Counted from the first letter of the stretch, positions 38,201 to 51,782 are shown. The stretch is DNA of 64,000 nucleotides from Ptiloglossa arizonensis (GCF_051014685.1 NW_027478957.1:1-64000), one strand, 5' to 3'. Made by a program: numbers and translations. The notes: a model not told the origin generated them from the sequence alone.

Positions 38201-41009
38201 TTGGGTTAGGTCAATCCGTTCGCGAGATATGGGAGTTTGAAGCCAAGAAATTGTTGAGAAGGCAAAAAATTTTTCGCATTTCTGCTGATCCAAACGCTTA
38301 ACCAGAATGGTCTAGGGAAACAATACACATACCGTTGTAATCGGGCGAGTTTCTACTTTCAGATGCAATAGGAATTTTTGGGTTAGGTCAACCCGTTCGC
38401 GAGATATGGGAGTTTGAAGCCAAGAAATGGTTGAGAAGGCAAAAAATTTTTCGCAATTCTGCTGCTCCAAACGCTTAAACAGAATGGGCTAGGGAAAAAA
38501 TTCAGATACCGTTGTAATCGGGCGAGTTTCTACTTTCAGATGCAACAGGAATTTTTGGGTTAGGTCTATCCGTTCGCGAGATATGGGAGTTTGAAGCTAA
38601 GAAATGGTTGAGAAGGCAAAAAATTTTTCGCAATTCTGCTGCTCCAAACGCTTAACAAGAATGGCCTAAGGAAAAAATAAACATACCGTTGTAATCGGGC
38701 GAGTTTCTAATTTCAGATGCAATAGGAATTTTTGGGTTATGTCAATCCGTTCGCGAGATATGGGAGTTTGAAGCCAAGAAATGGTTGAGAAGGCAAAAAA
38801 TTTTTCGCATTTCTGCTGATCCAAACGCTTAACCAGAATGGTCTAGGGAAACAATACACATACCGTTGTAATCGGGCGAGTTTCTACTTTCAGATGCAAT
38901 AGGAATTTTTGGGTTAGGTCAACCCGTTCGCGAGATATGGGAGTTTGAAGCCAAGAAATGGTTGAGAACACAACAAATCTTTCGCACTTCTGCTGCTCCA
39001 AACGCTTAACCAGAATGGCCTAGGGAAAAAATACGCATACCGCTGTAGTCGGGCGAGGTTCTACTTTCAGATGCAATTGGAAATTTGGGTTAGGTCAATC
39101 CGTTCGCGAGATATGGGAGTTTGAAGCCAAGAAATGGTTGAGAATGCAAAAAATTTTTCGCAATTCTGCTGCTCCAAACGCTTAACCAGAATGGCCTAGG
39201 GAAAAAATACACATACCGTTGTAATCGGACGAGTTTCTACTTTCAGATGCAACAGGAATTTTTGGGTTAGGTCTATCCGTTCGCGAGATATGGGAGTTTG
39301 AAGCTAAGAAATGGTTGAGAAGACAACAAATCTTTCGCAATTCTGCTGCTCCAAAAGCTTAACCAGAATGGCCTAGGGAAAAAATACACATACCTTTGTA
39401 ATCGGGCGAGTTTCTACTTTCAGATGCAATAGGAATTTTTGGGTTAGGTCAATCCGTTCGCGAGATATGGGAATTTGAAGGCAAGAAATGGTTGAGAAGG
39501 CAAAAAATTTTTCGCAATTCTGCTGCTCCAAACGCCTAACAGGAATAGCCTAAGGAAAAAATAAACATACCGTTGTAATCGGGCGAGTTTCTACTTTCAG
39601 ATGCAATAGGAATTTTTGGGTTAGGTCAATCCGTTCGCGAGATATGGGAGTTTGAAGCCAAGAAATTGTTGAGAAGGCAAAAAATTTTTCGCATTTCTGC
39701 TGATCCAAACGCTTAACCAGAATGGTCTAGGGAAACAATACACATACCGTTGTAATCGGGCGAGTTTCTACTTTCAGATGCAATAGGAATTTTTGGGTTA
39801 GGTCAACCCGTTCGCGAGACATGGGAGTTTGAAGCCAAGAAATGGTTGAGAAGGCAAAAAATTTTTCGCAATTCTGCTGCTCCAAACGCTTAAACAGAAT
39901 GGGCTAGGGAAAAAATTCAGATACCGTTGTAATCGGGCGAGTTTCTACTTTCAGATGCAACAGGAATTTTTGGGTTAGGTCTATCCGTTCGCGAGATATG
40001 GGAGTTTGAAGCTAAGAAATGGTTGAGAAGACAACAAATCTTTCGCACTTCTGCTGCTCCAAACGCTTAACCAGAATGGCCTAAGGAAAAAATAAACATA
40101 CCGTTGTAATCGGGCGAGTTTCTAATTTCAGATGCAATAGGAATTTTTGGGTTAGGTCAATCCGTTCGCGAGATATGGGAGTTTGAAGCCAAGAAATGGT
40201 TGAGAAGGCAAAAATTTTTTCGCATTTCTGCTGATCCAAACGCTTAACCAGAATGGTCTAGGGAAACAATACACATACCGTTGTAATCGGGCGAGTTTCT
40301 ACTATCAGATGCAATAGGAATTTTTGGGTTAGGTCAACCCGTTCGCGAGATATGGGAGTTTGAAGCCAAGAAATGGTTGAGAAGACAACAAATCTTTCGC
40401 ACTTCTGCTGCTCCAAACGCTTAACCAGAATGGCCTAGGGAAAAAATACACATACCGCTGTAATCGGGCGAGGTTCTACTTTCAGATGCAATTGGAATTA
40501 TTGGGTTAGGTCAATCCGTTCGCGAGATATGGGAGTTTGAAGCCAAGAAATGGTTGAGAAGGCAAAAAATTTTTCGCAATTCTGCTGCTCCAAACGCTTA
40601 ACCAGAATGGCCTAGGGAAAAAATGCACATACCGTTGTAATCGGGCGAGTTTCTACTTTCAGATGCAAAAGGAATTTTTGGGTTAGGTCAATCCGTTCGC
40701 GAGATATGGGAGTTTGAAGCCAAGAAATGGTTGAGAATGCAAAAAATTTTTCGCAATTCTGCTGCTCCAAACGCTTAACCAGAATGGCCTAGGGAAAAAA
40801 TACACATACCGTTGTAATCGGACGAGTTTCTACTTTCAGATGCAATAGGAATTTTTGGGTTAGGTCAATCCGTTCGCGAGATATGGGAGTTTGAAGCCAA
40901 GAAATGGTTGAGAAGGCAAAAAATTTTTCGCATTTCCGCTGATCCAAACGCTTAACAGGAATGGCCTAAGGAAAAAATAAACATACCGTTGTAATCGGGC
41001 GAGTTTCTA

Positions 41010-42425
41010 CTTTCAGATGCAATAGGAATTTTTGGGTTAGGTCAATCCGTTCGCGAGATATGGGAGTTTGAAACCAAGAAATGGTTGAGAAGGCAAAAAA
41101 TTTTTCGCAATTCTGATGCTCCAAACGCTTAACCAGAATGGCCTAGGGAAAAAATGCACCTACCGTTGTAATCGGGCGAGTTTCTACTTTCAGATGCAAT
41201 AGGAATTTTTGGGTTAGGTCAATCCGTTCGCGAGATATGGGAGTTTGAAGCCAAGAAATGGTTGAGAATGCAAAAAATTTTTCGCAATTCTGCTGCTCCA
41301 AACGCTTGACCAGAATGGCCTAGGGAAAAAATACACATACCGTTGTAATCGGACGAGTTTCTACTTTCAGATACAACAGGAATTTTTGGGTTAGGTCAAT
41401 CCGTTCGCGAGATATGGGAGTTTGAAGCCAAGAAATGGTTGAGAAGGCAAAAAATTTTTCGCATTTCTGCTGCTCCAAACGCTTAACCAGAATGGCCTAG
41501 GGAAAAAATGCACATACCGTTGTAATCGGGCGAGTTTCTACTTTCAGATGCAATAGGAATTTTTGGGTTAGGTCAATCCGTTCGCGAGATATGGGAGTTT
41601 GAAGCCAAGAAATGGTTGAGAAGGCAAAAAATTTTTCGCAATTCTGCTCCTCCAAACGCTTAACCAGAATGGCCTAGGGAAAAAATACACATACCGTTGT
41701 AATCGGGCGAGTTTCTACTTTCAGATGCAATAGGAATTTTTGGGTTAGGTCAATCCGTTCGCGAGAAATAGGAGTTTGAAGCCAAGAAATGGTTGAGATG
41801 GCAAAAAATTTTTCGCAATTCTGCTGCTCCAAACGCTTAAACATAATGGCCTAGGGAAAAAATACAGATACCGTTGTAATCGGGCGAGTTTCTACTTTCA
41901 GATGCAACAGGAATTTTTGGGTTAGGTCAATCCGTTCGCGAGATATGGGAGTTTGAATCTAAGAAATGGTTGAGAAGACAACAAATCGTTCGCACTTCTG
42001 CTGCTCCAAACGCTTAACCAGAATGGCCTAGGGAAAAAATACACATAGCGTTGTAATCGGGCGAGTTTCGACTTTCAGATGCAATAGGAATTTTTGGGTT
42101 AGGTCAATCCGTTCGCGAGATATGGGAGTTTGAAGCCAAGAAATGGTTGAGAAGGCAAAAAATTTTTCGCATTTCTGCTGATCCAAACGCTTAACAGGAA
42201 TGGCCTAAGGAAAAAATAAACATACCGTTGTAATCGGGCGAGTTTCTACTTTCAGATGCAATAGGAATTTTTGGGTTAGGTCAATCCGTTCGCGAGATAT
42301 GGGAGTTTGAAGCCAAGAAATGGTTGAGAAGGCAAAAAATTTTTCGCATTTCTGCTGATCCAAACGCTTAACCAGAATGGTCTAGGGAAACAATACACAT
42401 ACCGCTGTAATCGGGCGAAGTTCTA
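41010..42425 (+). repeat. 8-monomer tandem duplication, unit 1 (1,416 bp)
   Basis: The unit is exactly 8 x 177 bp. CTGATGCTCC recurs at 41,111 and 42,527, and CTTGACCAG, CTCCTCCAAACG, CATAATGG and GAATCTAAG follow in the same order in both units. GCGAGAAATAGG near 41,761 is altered to TCGAGAGATATAGG in unit 2. Confidence 0.8.
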
Positions 42426-43606
42426 CTTTCAGATGCAATAGGAATTTTTGGGTTAGGTCAATCCGTTCGCGAGATATGGGAGTTTGAAACCAAGAAATGG
42501 TTGAGAAGGCAAAAAATTTTTCGCAATTCTGATGCTCCAAACGCTTAACCAGAATGGCCTAGGGAAAAAATGCACCTACCGTTGTAATCGGGCGAGTTTC
42601 TACTTTCAGATGCAATAGGAATTTTTGGGTTAGGTCAATCCGTTCGCGAGATATGGGAGTTTGAAGCCAAGAAATGGTTGAGAATGCAAAAAATTTTTCG
42701 CAATTCTGCTGCTCCAAACGCTTGACCAGAATGGCCTAGGGAAAAAATACACATACCGTTGTAATCGGACGAGTTTCTACTTTCAGATACAACAGGAATT
42801 TTTGGGTTAGGTCAATCCGTTCGCGAGATATGGGAGTTTGAAGCCAAGAAATGGTTGAGAAGGCAAAAAATTTTTCGCATTTCTGCTGCTCCAAACGCTT
42901 AACCAGAATGGCCTAGGGAAAAAATGCACATACCGTTGTAATCGGGCGAGTTTCTACTTTCAGATGCAATAGGAATTTTTGGGTTAGGTCAATCCGTTCG
43001 CGAGATATGGGAGTTTGAAGCCAAGAAATGGTTGAGAAGGCAAAAAATTTTTCGCAATTCTGCTCCTCCAAACGCTTAACCAGAATGGCCTAGGGAAAAA
43101 ATACACATACCGTTGTAATCGGGCGAGTTTCTACTTTCAGATGCAATAGGAATTTTTGGGTTAGGTCAATCCGTTCGAGAGATATAGGAGTTTGAAGCCA
43201 AGAAATGGTTGAGATGGCAAAAAATTTTTCGCAATTCTGCTGCTCCAAACGCTTAAACATAATGGCCTAGGGAAAAAATACAGATACCGTTGTAATCGGG
43301 CGAGTTTCTACTTTCAGATGCAACAGGAATTTTTGGGTTAGGTCAATCCGTTCGCGAGATATGGGAGTTTGAATCTAAGAAATGGTTGAGAAGACAACAA
43401 ATCGTTCGCACTTCTGCTGCTCCAAACGCTTAACCAGAATGGCCTAGGGAAAAAATACACATAGCGTTGTAATCGGGCGAGTTTCGACTTTCAGATGCAA
43501 TAGGAATTTTTGGGTTAGGTCAATCCGTTCGCGAGATATGGGAGTTTGAAGCCAAGAAATGGTTGAGAAGGCAAAAAATTTTTCGCATTTCTGCTGATCC
43601 AAACGC
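42426..43606 (+). repeat. 8-monomer tandem duplication, unit 2 (incomplete)
   Basis: This partner of the preceding unit stays in register until about 43,606. There unit 1 reads CTTAACAGGAATGG and this one reads CTTAACCAGAATGG and passes into the next duplication. About 6.7 of 8 monomers are present. The TCGAGAG change at about 43,175 removes the otherwise conserved TCGCGA. Confidence 0.75.
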
Positions 43607-45209
43607 TTAACCAGAATGGCCTAGGGAAAAAATACACATACCGTTGTAATCGGGCGACTTTCTAATTTGAGATGCAATAGGAATTTTTGGGTTAGGTCAA
43701 CCCGTTCGCGAGATATGGGAGTTTGAAGCCAAGAAATGGTTGAGAAGGCAAAAAATTTTTCGCAATTCTGCTGCTCCAAACGCTTAACCAGAATGGCCTA
43801 GGGAAAAAACACACATACCGTTGTAATCGGGCGAGTCTCTACTTCCAGACGCTACAGGAATTTTTGGGTTAGGACAATCCGTTCGCGAGATATGGAAGTT
43901 TGGAGCCAAGAAATGGTTGAGAAGCCAACAAATCTTTCGCACTTCTGCTGCTCCAAACGCTTAACCAGAATGGCCTAGGGAAAAAATACACATACCCTTG
44001 TAATCGGCCGAGTTTCTACTTTCAGATGCAATAGGAATTTTTGGGTTAGGTCAATCCGTTCGCGAGATATGGGAGTTTGAAGCCAAGAAATGGTTGAGAA
44101 GGCAAAAAATTTTTCGCAATTCTGCTGCTCCAAACGCTTAACCAGAATGGCCTAGGGAAAAAATACACATACCGTTGTAATCGGGCGAGTTTCTAATTTC
44201 AGATGCAATAGGAATTTTTGGGTTAGGTCAATCCGTTCGCGAGATATGGGAGTTTGAAGCCAAGAAATGTTTGAGAAGGCAAAAAATTTTTCGCAATTCT
44301 GCTGCTCCAAACGCTTAACCAGAATGGCCTAGGGAAAAAATACACATACCGCTGTAATCGGGCGAGGTTCTACTTTCAGATGCAATAGGAATTTTTGGGT
44401 TAGGTCAATCCGTTCGCGAGATATGGGAATTTGAAGGCAAGAAATGGTTGAGAAGGCAAAAAATTTTTCGCAATTCTGCTGCTCCAAACGCTTAAACAGA
44501 ATGGCCTAGGGAAAAAATACAGATACCTTTGTAATCGGGCAAGTTTCTACTTTCAGATGCAACAGGAATTTTTGGGTTAGGTCAATCCGTTCGCGAGATA
44601 TGGGAGTTTGAAGCTAAGAAATGGTTGAGAAGACAACAAATCTTTCGCACTTCTGCTGCTCCAAACGCTTAACCAGAATGGCCTAGGGAAAAAATACACA
44701 TACCGTTGTAATCGGGCGAGTCTGTACTTCCAGACGCTACAGGAATTTTTGGGTTAGGTCAATCCGTTCGCGAGATATGGGAGCTTGAAGCCAAGAAATG
44801 GTTGAGAAGGCAAAAAATTTTTCGCAATTCTGCTGCTCCAAACGCTTAACCAGAATGGCCTAGGGAAAAAATACACATACCGTTGTAATCGGGCGACTTT
44901 CTAATTTGAGATGCAATAGGAATTTTTGGGTTAGGTCAACCCGTTCGCGAGATATGGGAGTTTGAAGCCAAGAAATGGTTGAGAAGGCAAAAAATTTTTC
45001 GCAATTCTGCTGCTCCAAACGCTTAACCAGAATGGCCTAGGGAAAAAACACACATACCGTTGTAATCGGGCGAGTCTCTACTTCCAGACGCTACAGGAAT
45101 TTTTGGGTTAGGACAATCCGTTCGCGAGATATGGAAGTTTGAAGCTAAGAAATGGTTGAGAAGACAACAAATCTTTCGCACTTCTGCTGCTCCAAACGCT
45201 TAACCAGAA
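43440..45209 (+). repeat. 10-monomer tandem duplication, unit 1 (1,770 bp)
   Basis: The unit is exactly 10 x 177 bp. CGGGCGACTT occurs at 43,651 and 45,421 and TCTGTACTTC at 44,721 and 46,491. Other shared rare forms are GGGAAAAAACACAC, GGACAATCC, ATGGAAGTTTGGAGCC, GAAATGTTTGAG and CGGGCAAG. A further CGGGCGACTT at 44,890 (seven monomers after the first) shows a smaller copy within the unit. Confidence 0.8.
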
Positions 45210-46630
45210 TGGCCTAGGGAAAAAATACACATAGCGTTGTAATCGGGCGAGCTTCGACTTTCAGATGCAATAGGAATTTTTGGGTTAGGTCAATCCGTTC
45301 GCGAGATATGGGAGTTTGAAGCCAAGAAATGGTTGAGAAGGCAAAAAATTTTTCGCATTTCTGCTGATCCAAACGCTTAACCAGAATGGCCTAGGGAAAA
45401 AATACACATACCGTTGTAATCGGGCGACTTTCTAATTTGAGATGCAATAGGAATTTTTGGGTTAGGTCAACCCGTTCGCGAGATATGGGAGTTTGAAGCC
45501 AAGAAATGGTTGAGAAGGCAAAAAATTTTTCGCAATTCTGCTGCTCCAAACGCTTAACCAGAATGGCCTAGGGAAAAAACACACATACCGTTGTAATCGG
45601 GCGAGTCTCTACTTCCAGACGCTACAGGAATTTTTGGGTTAGGACAATCCGTTCGCGAGATATGGAAGTTTGGAGCCAAGAAATGGTTGAGAAGCCAACA
45701 AATCTTTCGCACTTCTGCTGCTCCAAACGCTTAACCAGAATGGCCTAGGGAAAAAATACACATACCCTTGTAATCGGCCGAGTTTCTACTTTCAGATGCA
45801 ATAGGAATTTTTGGGTTAGGTCAATCCGTTCGCGAGATATGGGAGTTTGAAGCCAAGAAATGGTTGAGAAGGCAAAAAATTTTTCGCAATTCTGCTGCTC
45901 CAAACGCTTAACCAGAATGGCCTAGGGAAAAAATACACATACCGTTGTAATCGGGCGAGTTTCTAATTTCAGATGCAATAGGAATTTTTGGGTTAGGTCA
46001 ATCCGTTCGCGAGATATGGGAGTTTGAAGCCAAGAAATGTTTGAGAAGGCAAAAAATTTTTCGCAATTCTGCTGCTCCAAACGCTTAACCAGAATGGCCT
46101 AGGGAAAAAATACACATACCGCTGTAATCGGGCGAGGTTCTACTTTCAGATGCAATAGGAATTTTTGGGTTAGGTCAATCCGTTCGCGAGATATGGGAAT
46201 TTGAAGGCAAGAAATGGTTGAGAAGGCAAAAAATTTTTCGCAATTCTGCTGCTCCAAACGCTTAAACAGAATGGCCTAGGGAAAAAATACAGATACCTTT
46301 GTAATCGGGCAAGTTTCTACTTTCAGATGCAACAGGAATTTTTGGGTTAGGTCAATCCGTTCGCGAGATATGGGAGTTTGAAGCTAAGAAATGGTTGAGA
46401 AGACAACAAATCTTTCGCACTTCTGCTGCTCCAAACGCTTAACCAGAATGGCCTAGGGAAAAAATACACATACCGTTGTAATCGGGCGAGTCTGTACTTC
46501 CAGACGCTACAGGAATTTTTGGGTTAGGTCAATCCGTTCGCGAGATATGGGAGCTTGAAGCCAAGAAATGGTTGAGAAGGCAAAAAATTTTTCGCAATTC
46601 TGCTGCTCCAAACGCTTAACCAGAATGGCC
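45210..46630 (+). repeat. 10-monomer tandem duplication, unit 2 (8 monomers)
   Basis: It repeats the first eight monomers of the preceding unit almost without change; GCTTCGAC near 45,251 against GTTTCGAC is one of the few differences. It ends near 46,630, where the seven-A CGGTCGAG monomer begins. Confidence 0.8.
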
Positions 46631-47550
46631 TAGGGAAAAAAATACACATACCGTTGTAATCGGTCGAGTTTCTACTTTCAGATGCAATAGGAATTTTTGG
46701 GTTAGGTCAATCCGTTCGCGAGATATGGGAGTTTGAAGCCAAGAAAAGGTTGAGAAGGCAAAAAATTTTTCGCAATTCTGCTGCTCCAAACGCTTAACCA
46801 GAATGGCCTAGGGAAAAAATACACATACCGTTGTAATCGGGCGAGTTTCTACTTTCAGATGCAATAGGAATTTTTGGGTTAGGTCAATCCGTTCGCGAGA
46901 TATAGGAGTTTGAAGCCAAGAAATGGTTGAGATGGCAAAAAAATTTTCGCAATTCTGCTGCTCCAAACGCTTAAACAGAATGGCCTAGGGAAAAAATACA
47001 CATACCGTTGTAATCGGGCGAGTTTCTACTTTCAGATGCAATAGGAATTTTTGGGTTAGGTCAATCCGTTCGCGAGATATAGGAGTTTGAAGCCAAGAAA
47101 TGGTTGAGATGGCAAAAAATTTTTCGCAATTCTGCTGCTCCAAACGCTTAAACAGAATGGCCTAGGGAAAAAATACAGATACCGTTGTAATCGGGCGAGT
47201 TTCTACTTTCAGATGCAACAGGAATTTTTGGGTTAGGTCAATCCGTTCGCGAGATATGGGAGTTTGAAACTAAGAAATGGTTGAGAAGACAACAAATCTT
47301 TCGCACTTCTGCTGCTCCAAACGCTTAACCAGAATGGCCTAGGGAAAAAATACACAGACCGTTGTAAACGGGCGAGTTTCTGCTTTCAGATGCAATAGTA
47401 ATTTTTGGGTTAGGTCAATCCGTTCGCGAGATATGGGAGTTTGAAGCCAAGAAATGGTTGAGAAGGCAAAAAATTTTTCGCATTTCTGCTGATCCAAACG
47501 CTTAACCAGAATGGCCTAGGGAAAAAATACACATACCGTTGTAATCGGGC
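46285..47550 (+). repeat. 8-monomer-spaced module, copy 1
   Basis: It matches 47,702-48,967 at an offset of 1,417 bp (8 x 177 plus one A from a seven-A run). The ordered markers are CCTTTGTAATC, TCTGTACTTC, GGAGCTTGAAG, CGGTCGAG, AAAAGGTTGAG, GAGATGGC (twice), GAAACTAAG and CAGACCGTTGTAAACGGG. The copies part near 47,550, where one goes to GTTTCTAC and the other to GTCTCTAC. Confidence 0.75.
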
Positions 47551-47701
47551 GAGTTTCTACTTTCAGATGCAATAGGAATTTTTGGGTTAGGTCAATCCGT
47601 TCGCGAGATATGGGAGTTTGAAGCCAAGAAATGTTTGAGAAGGCAAAAAATTTTTCGCAATTCTGCTGCTCCAAACGCTTAACCAGAATGGCCTAGGGAA
47701 A

Positions 47702-48967
47702 AAATACAGATACCTTTGTAATCGGGCAAGTTTCTACTTTCAGATGCAACAGGAATTTTTGGGTTAGGTCAATCCGTTCGCGAGATATGTGAGTTTGAAG
47801 CTAAGAAATGGTTGAGAAGACAACAAATCTTTCGCACTTCTGCTGCTCCAAACGCTTAACCAGAATGGCCTAGGGAAAAAATACACATACCGTTGTAATC
47901 GGGCGAGTCTGTACTTCCAGACGCTACAGGAATTTTTGGGTTAGGTCAATCCGTTCGCGAGATATGGGAGCTTGAAGCCAAGAAATGGTTGAGAAGGCAA
48001 AACATTTTTCGCAATTCTGCTGCTCCAAACGCTTAACCAGAATGGCCTAGGGAAAAAAATACACATACCGTTGTAATCGGTCGAGTTTCTACTTTCAGAT
48101 GCAATAGGAATTTTTGGGTTAGGTCAATCCGTTCGCGAGATATGGGAGTTTGAAGCCAAGAAAAGGTTGAGAAGGCAAAAAATTTTTCGCAATTCTGCTG
48201 CTCCAAACGCTTAACCAGAATGGCCTAGGGAAAAAATACACATACCGTTGTAATCGGGCGAGTTTCTACTTTCAGATGCAATAGGAATTTTTGGGTTAGG
48301 TCAATCCGTTCGCGAGATATAGGAGTTTGAAGCCAAGAAATGGTTGAGATGGCAAAAAAATTTTCGCAATTCTGCTGCTCCAAACGCTTAAACAGAATGG
48401 CCTAGGGAAAAAATACACATACCGTTGTAATCGGGCGAGTTTCTACTTTCAGATGCAATAGGAATTTTTGGGTTAGGTCAATCCGTTCGCGAGATATAGG
48501 AGTTTGAAGCCAAGAAATGGTTGAGATGGCAAAAAATTTTTCGCAATTCTGCTGCTCCAAACGCTTAAACAGAATGGCCTAGGGAAAAAATACAGATACC
48601 GTTGTAATCGGGCGAGTTTCTACTTTCAGATGCAACAGGAATTTTTGGGTTAGGTCAATCCGTTCGCGAGATATGGGAGTTTGAAACTAAGAAATGGTTG
48701 AGAAGACAACAAATCTTTCGCACTTCTGCTGCTCCAAACGCTTAACCAGAATGGCCTAGGGAAAAAATACACAGACCGTTGTAAACGGGCGAGTTTCTGC
48801 TTTCAGATGCAATAGTAATTTTTGGGTTAGGTCAATCCGTTCGCGAGATATGGGAGTTTGAAGCCAAGAAATGGTTGAGAAGGCAAAAAATTTTTCGCAT
48901 TTCTGCTGATCCAAACGCTTAACCAGAATGGCCTAGGGAAAAAATACACATACCGTTGTAATCGGGC
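47702..48967 (+). repeat. 8-monomer-spaced module, copy 2
   Basis: This is the second copy of the preceding module. It has private changes such as GATATGTGAG near 47,787 and GCAAAACATTTTTC near 47,998, both also found near 53.8-54.0, 59.1-59.3 and 61.8-62.0 kb. This copy, rather than copy 1, is therefore the relative of the modules further right. Confidence 0.75.
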
Positions 48968-49308
48968 GAGTCTCTACTTCCAGACGCTACAGGAATTTTT
49001 GGGTTAGGTCAATCCGTTCGCGAGATATGGGAGTTTGAAGCCAAGAAATGGTTGAGAAGGCAAAAAATTTTTCGCAATTCTGCTGCTCCAAACGCTTAAC
49101 CAGAATGGCCTAGGGAAAAAATACACATACCGTTGTAATCGGGCGAGTTTCTACTTTCAGATGCAATAGGAATTTTTGGGTTAGGTCAATCCGTTCGCGA
49201 GATATAGGAGCTTGAAGCCAAGAAATGGTTGAGAAGGCAAAACATTTTTCGCAATTCTGCTGCTCCAAACGCTTAAACAGAATGGCCTAGGGAAAAAATA
49301 CAGATACC

Positions 49309-50444
49309 GTTGTAATCGGTCGAGTTTCTACTTTCAGATGCAATAGGAATTTTTGGGTTAGGTCAATCCGTTCGCGAGATATGGGAGTTTGAAGCCAAGA
49401 AAAGGTTGAGAAGGCAAAAAATTTTTCGCAATTCTGCTGCTCCAAACGCTTAACCAGAATGGCCTAGGGAAAAAATACACATACCGTTGTAATCGGGCGA
49501 GTTTCTACTTTCAGATGCAATAGGAATTTTTGGGTTAGGTCAATCCGTTCGCGAGATATAGGAGTTTGAAGCCAAGAAATGGTTGAGATGGCAAAAAAAT
49601 TTTCGCAATTCTGCTGCTCCAAACGCTTAAACAGAATGGCCTAGGGAAAAAATACACATACCGTTGTAATCGGGCGAGTTTCTACTTTCAGATGCAATAG
49701 GAATTTTTGGGTTAGGTCAATCCGTTCGCGAGATATAGGAGTTTGAAGCCAAGAAATGGTTGAGATGGCAAAAAATTTTTCGCAATTCTGCTGCTCCAAA
49801 CGCTTAAACAGAATGGCCTAGGGAAAAAATACAGATACCGTTGTAATCGGGCGAGTTTCTACTTTCAGATGCAACAGGAATTTTTGGGTTAGGTCAATCC
49901 GTTCGCGAGATATGGGAGTTTGAAACTAAGAAATGGTTGAGAAGACAACAAATCTTTCGCACTTCTGCTGCTCCAAACGCTTAACCAGAATGGCCTAGGG
50001 AAAAAATACACAGACCGTTGTAAACGGGCGAGTTTCTGCTTTCAGATGCAATAGTAATTTTTGGGTTAGGTCAATCCGTTCGCGAGATATGGGAGTTTGA
50101 AGCCAAGAAATGGTTGAGAAGGCAAAAAATTTTTCGCATTTCTGCTGATCCAAACGCTTAACCAGAATGGCCTAGGGAAAAAATACACATACCGTTGTAA
50201 TCGGGCGAGTCTCTACTTCCAGACGCTACAGGAATTTTTGGGTTAGGTCAATCCGTTCGCGAGATATGGGAGTTTGAAGCCAAGAAATGGTTGAGAAGGC
50301 AAAAAATTTTTCGCAATTCTGCTGCTCCAAACGCTTAACCAGAATGGCCTAGGGAAAAAATACACATACCGTTGTAATCGGGCGAGTTTCTACTTTCAGA
50401 TGCAATAGGAATTTTTGGGTTAGGTCAATCCGTTCGCGAGATAT
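49309..50444 (+). repeat. 7-monomer-spaced module, copy 3
   Basis: It matches 48,070-49,205 at an offset of 1,239 bp (7 x 177): AAAAGG at 48,161 and 49,400, then GAGATGGC, GAAACTAAG, CAGACCGTTGTAAACGGG and GTCTCTAC in order. The joining monomer at 49,209 is a hybrid (GATATAGGAGCTTG). Confidence 0.75.
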
Positions 50445-51716
50445 AGGAGTTTGAAGCCAAGAAATGGTTGAGATGGCAAAAAATTTTTCGCAATTCTGCT
50501 GCTCCAAACGCTTAAACAGAATGGCCTAGGGAAAAAATACAGATACCGTTGTAATCGAGCGAGTTTCTACTTTCAGATGCAACAGGAATTTTTGGGTTAG
50601 GTCAATCCGTTCGCGAGATATGAGAGTTTGAAGCTAAGAAATGGTTGAGAAGACAACAAATCTTTCGCACTTCTGCTGCTCCAAACGCTTAACCAGAATG
50701 GCCTAGGGAAAAAATACACATACCGTTGTAATCGGGCGAGTTTCTACTTTCAGATGCAATTGGAATTTTTGGGTTAGGTCAATCCGTTCGCGAGATATGG
50801 GAGTTTGAATCCAAGAAATGGTTGAGAAGGCAAAAAATTTTTCGCAATTCTGCTGCTCCAAACGCTTAACCAGAATAGCCTAGGGAAAAAATACACATAC
50901 CGCTGTAATCGGGCGAGGTTCTACTTTCAGATGCAATAGGAATTTTTGGGTTAGGTCAATCCGTTCGCGAGATATGGGAATTTGAAGGCAAGAAATGGTT
51001 GAGAAGGCAAAAAATTTTTCGCATTTCTGCTGCTCCAAACGCTTAACAAGAATGGCCTAAGGAAAAAATAAACATACCGTTGTAATCGGGCGAGTTTCTA
51101 ATTTCAGATGCAATAGGAATTTTTGGGTTAGGTCAACCCGTTCGCGAGATATGGGAGTTTGAAGCCAAGAAATGGTTGAGAAGGCAAAAAATTTTTCGCA
51201 ATTCTGCTGATCCAAACGCCTAACAGGAATGGCCTAAGGAAAAAATAAACATACCGTTGTAATCGGGCGAGTTTCTACTTTCAGATGCAATAGGAATTTT
51301 TGGGTTAGGTCAATCCGTTCGCGAGATATGGGAGTTTGAAGCCAAGAAATTGTTGAGAAGGCAAAAAATTTTTCGCATTTCTGCTGATCCAAACGCTTAA
51401 CCAGAATGGTCTAGGGAAACAATACACATACCGTTGTAATCGGGCGAGTTTCTACTTTCAGATGCAATAGGAATTTTTGGGTTAGGTCAATCCGTTCGCG
51501 AGATATAGGAGTTTGAAGCCAAGAAATGGTTGAGAAGGCAAAAAATTTTTCGCAATTCTGCTGCTCCAAACGCTTAACCAGAATGGCCTAGGGAAAAAAT
51601 ACACATACCGTTGTCATCGGGCTAGTTTCTACTTTCAGATGCAACAGGAATTTTTGGGTTAGGTCAATCCGTTCGCGAGATATGGGAGTTTGAAGCCAAG
51701 AAATGGTTGAGAAGGC

Positions 51717-51727
51717 AAAAAATTTTT
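51717..51727. other. A6T5 tract of the monomer
   Basis: AAAAAATTTTT sits at monomer positions 31-41 in the reference copy. Many monomers share it. A second class has the same place changed to ACAACAAATCTTT (for example near 4,450 and 52,420). Runs of A followed by T make stiff, narrow-groove DNA. Two further A/T runs lie about 52 and 107 bp downstream in the same monomer. A part in curvature or nucleosome placement is an inference. Confidence 0.6.
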
Positions 51728-51763
51728 CGCAATTCTGCTGCTCCAAACGCTTAACCAGAATGG

Positions 51764-51769
51764 CCTAGG
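51764..51769. other. AvrII palindrome CCTAGG, also a minus-strand stop
   Basis: CCTAGG is present in most monomers. On the minus strand its TAG closes the longest recurrent open frame. Class variants lose it: GCCTAAGG (near 4,150), GGTCTAGGG (near 3,620), GGGCTAGGG (near 4,680), GGCATAGGG (near 3,972) and GGCCCAGGG (near 51,941). It is therefore both a useful class marker and the base that decides whether a spurious reading frame runs into the next monomer. Confidence 0.75.
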
Positions 51770-51782
51770 GAAAAAATACACA

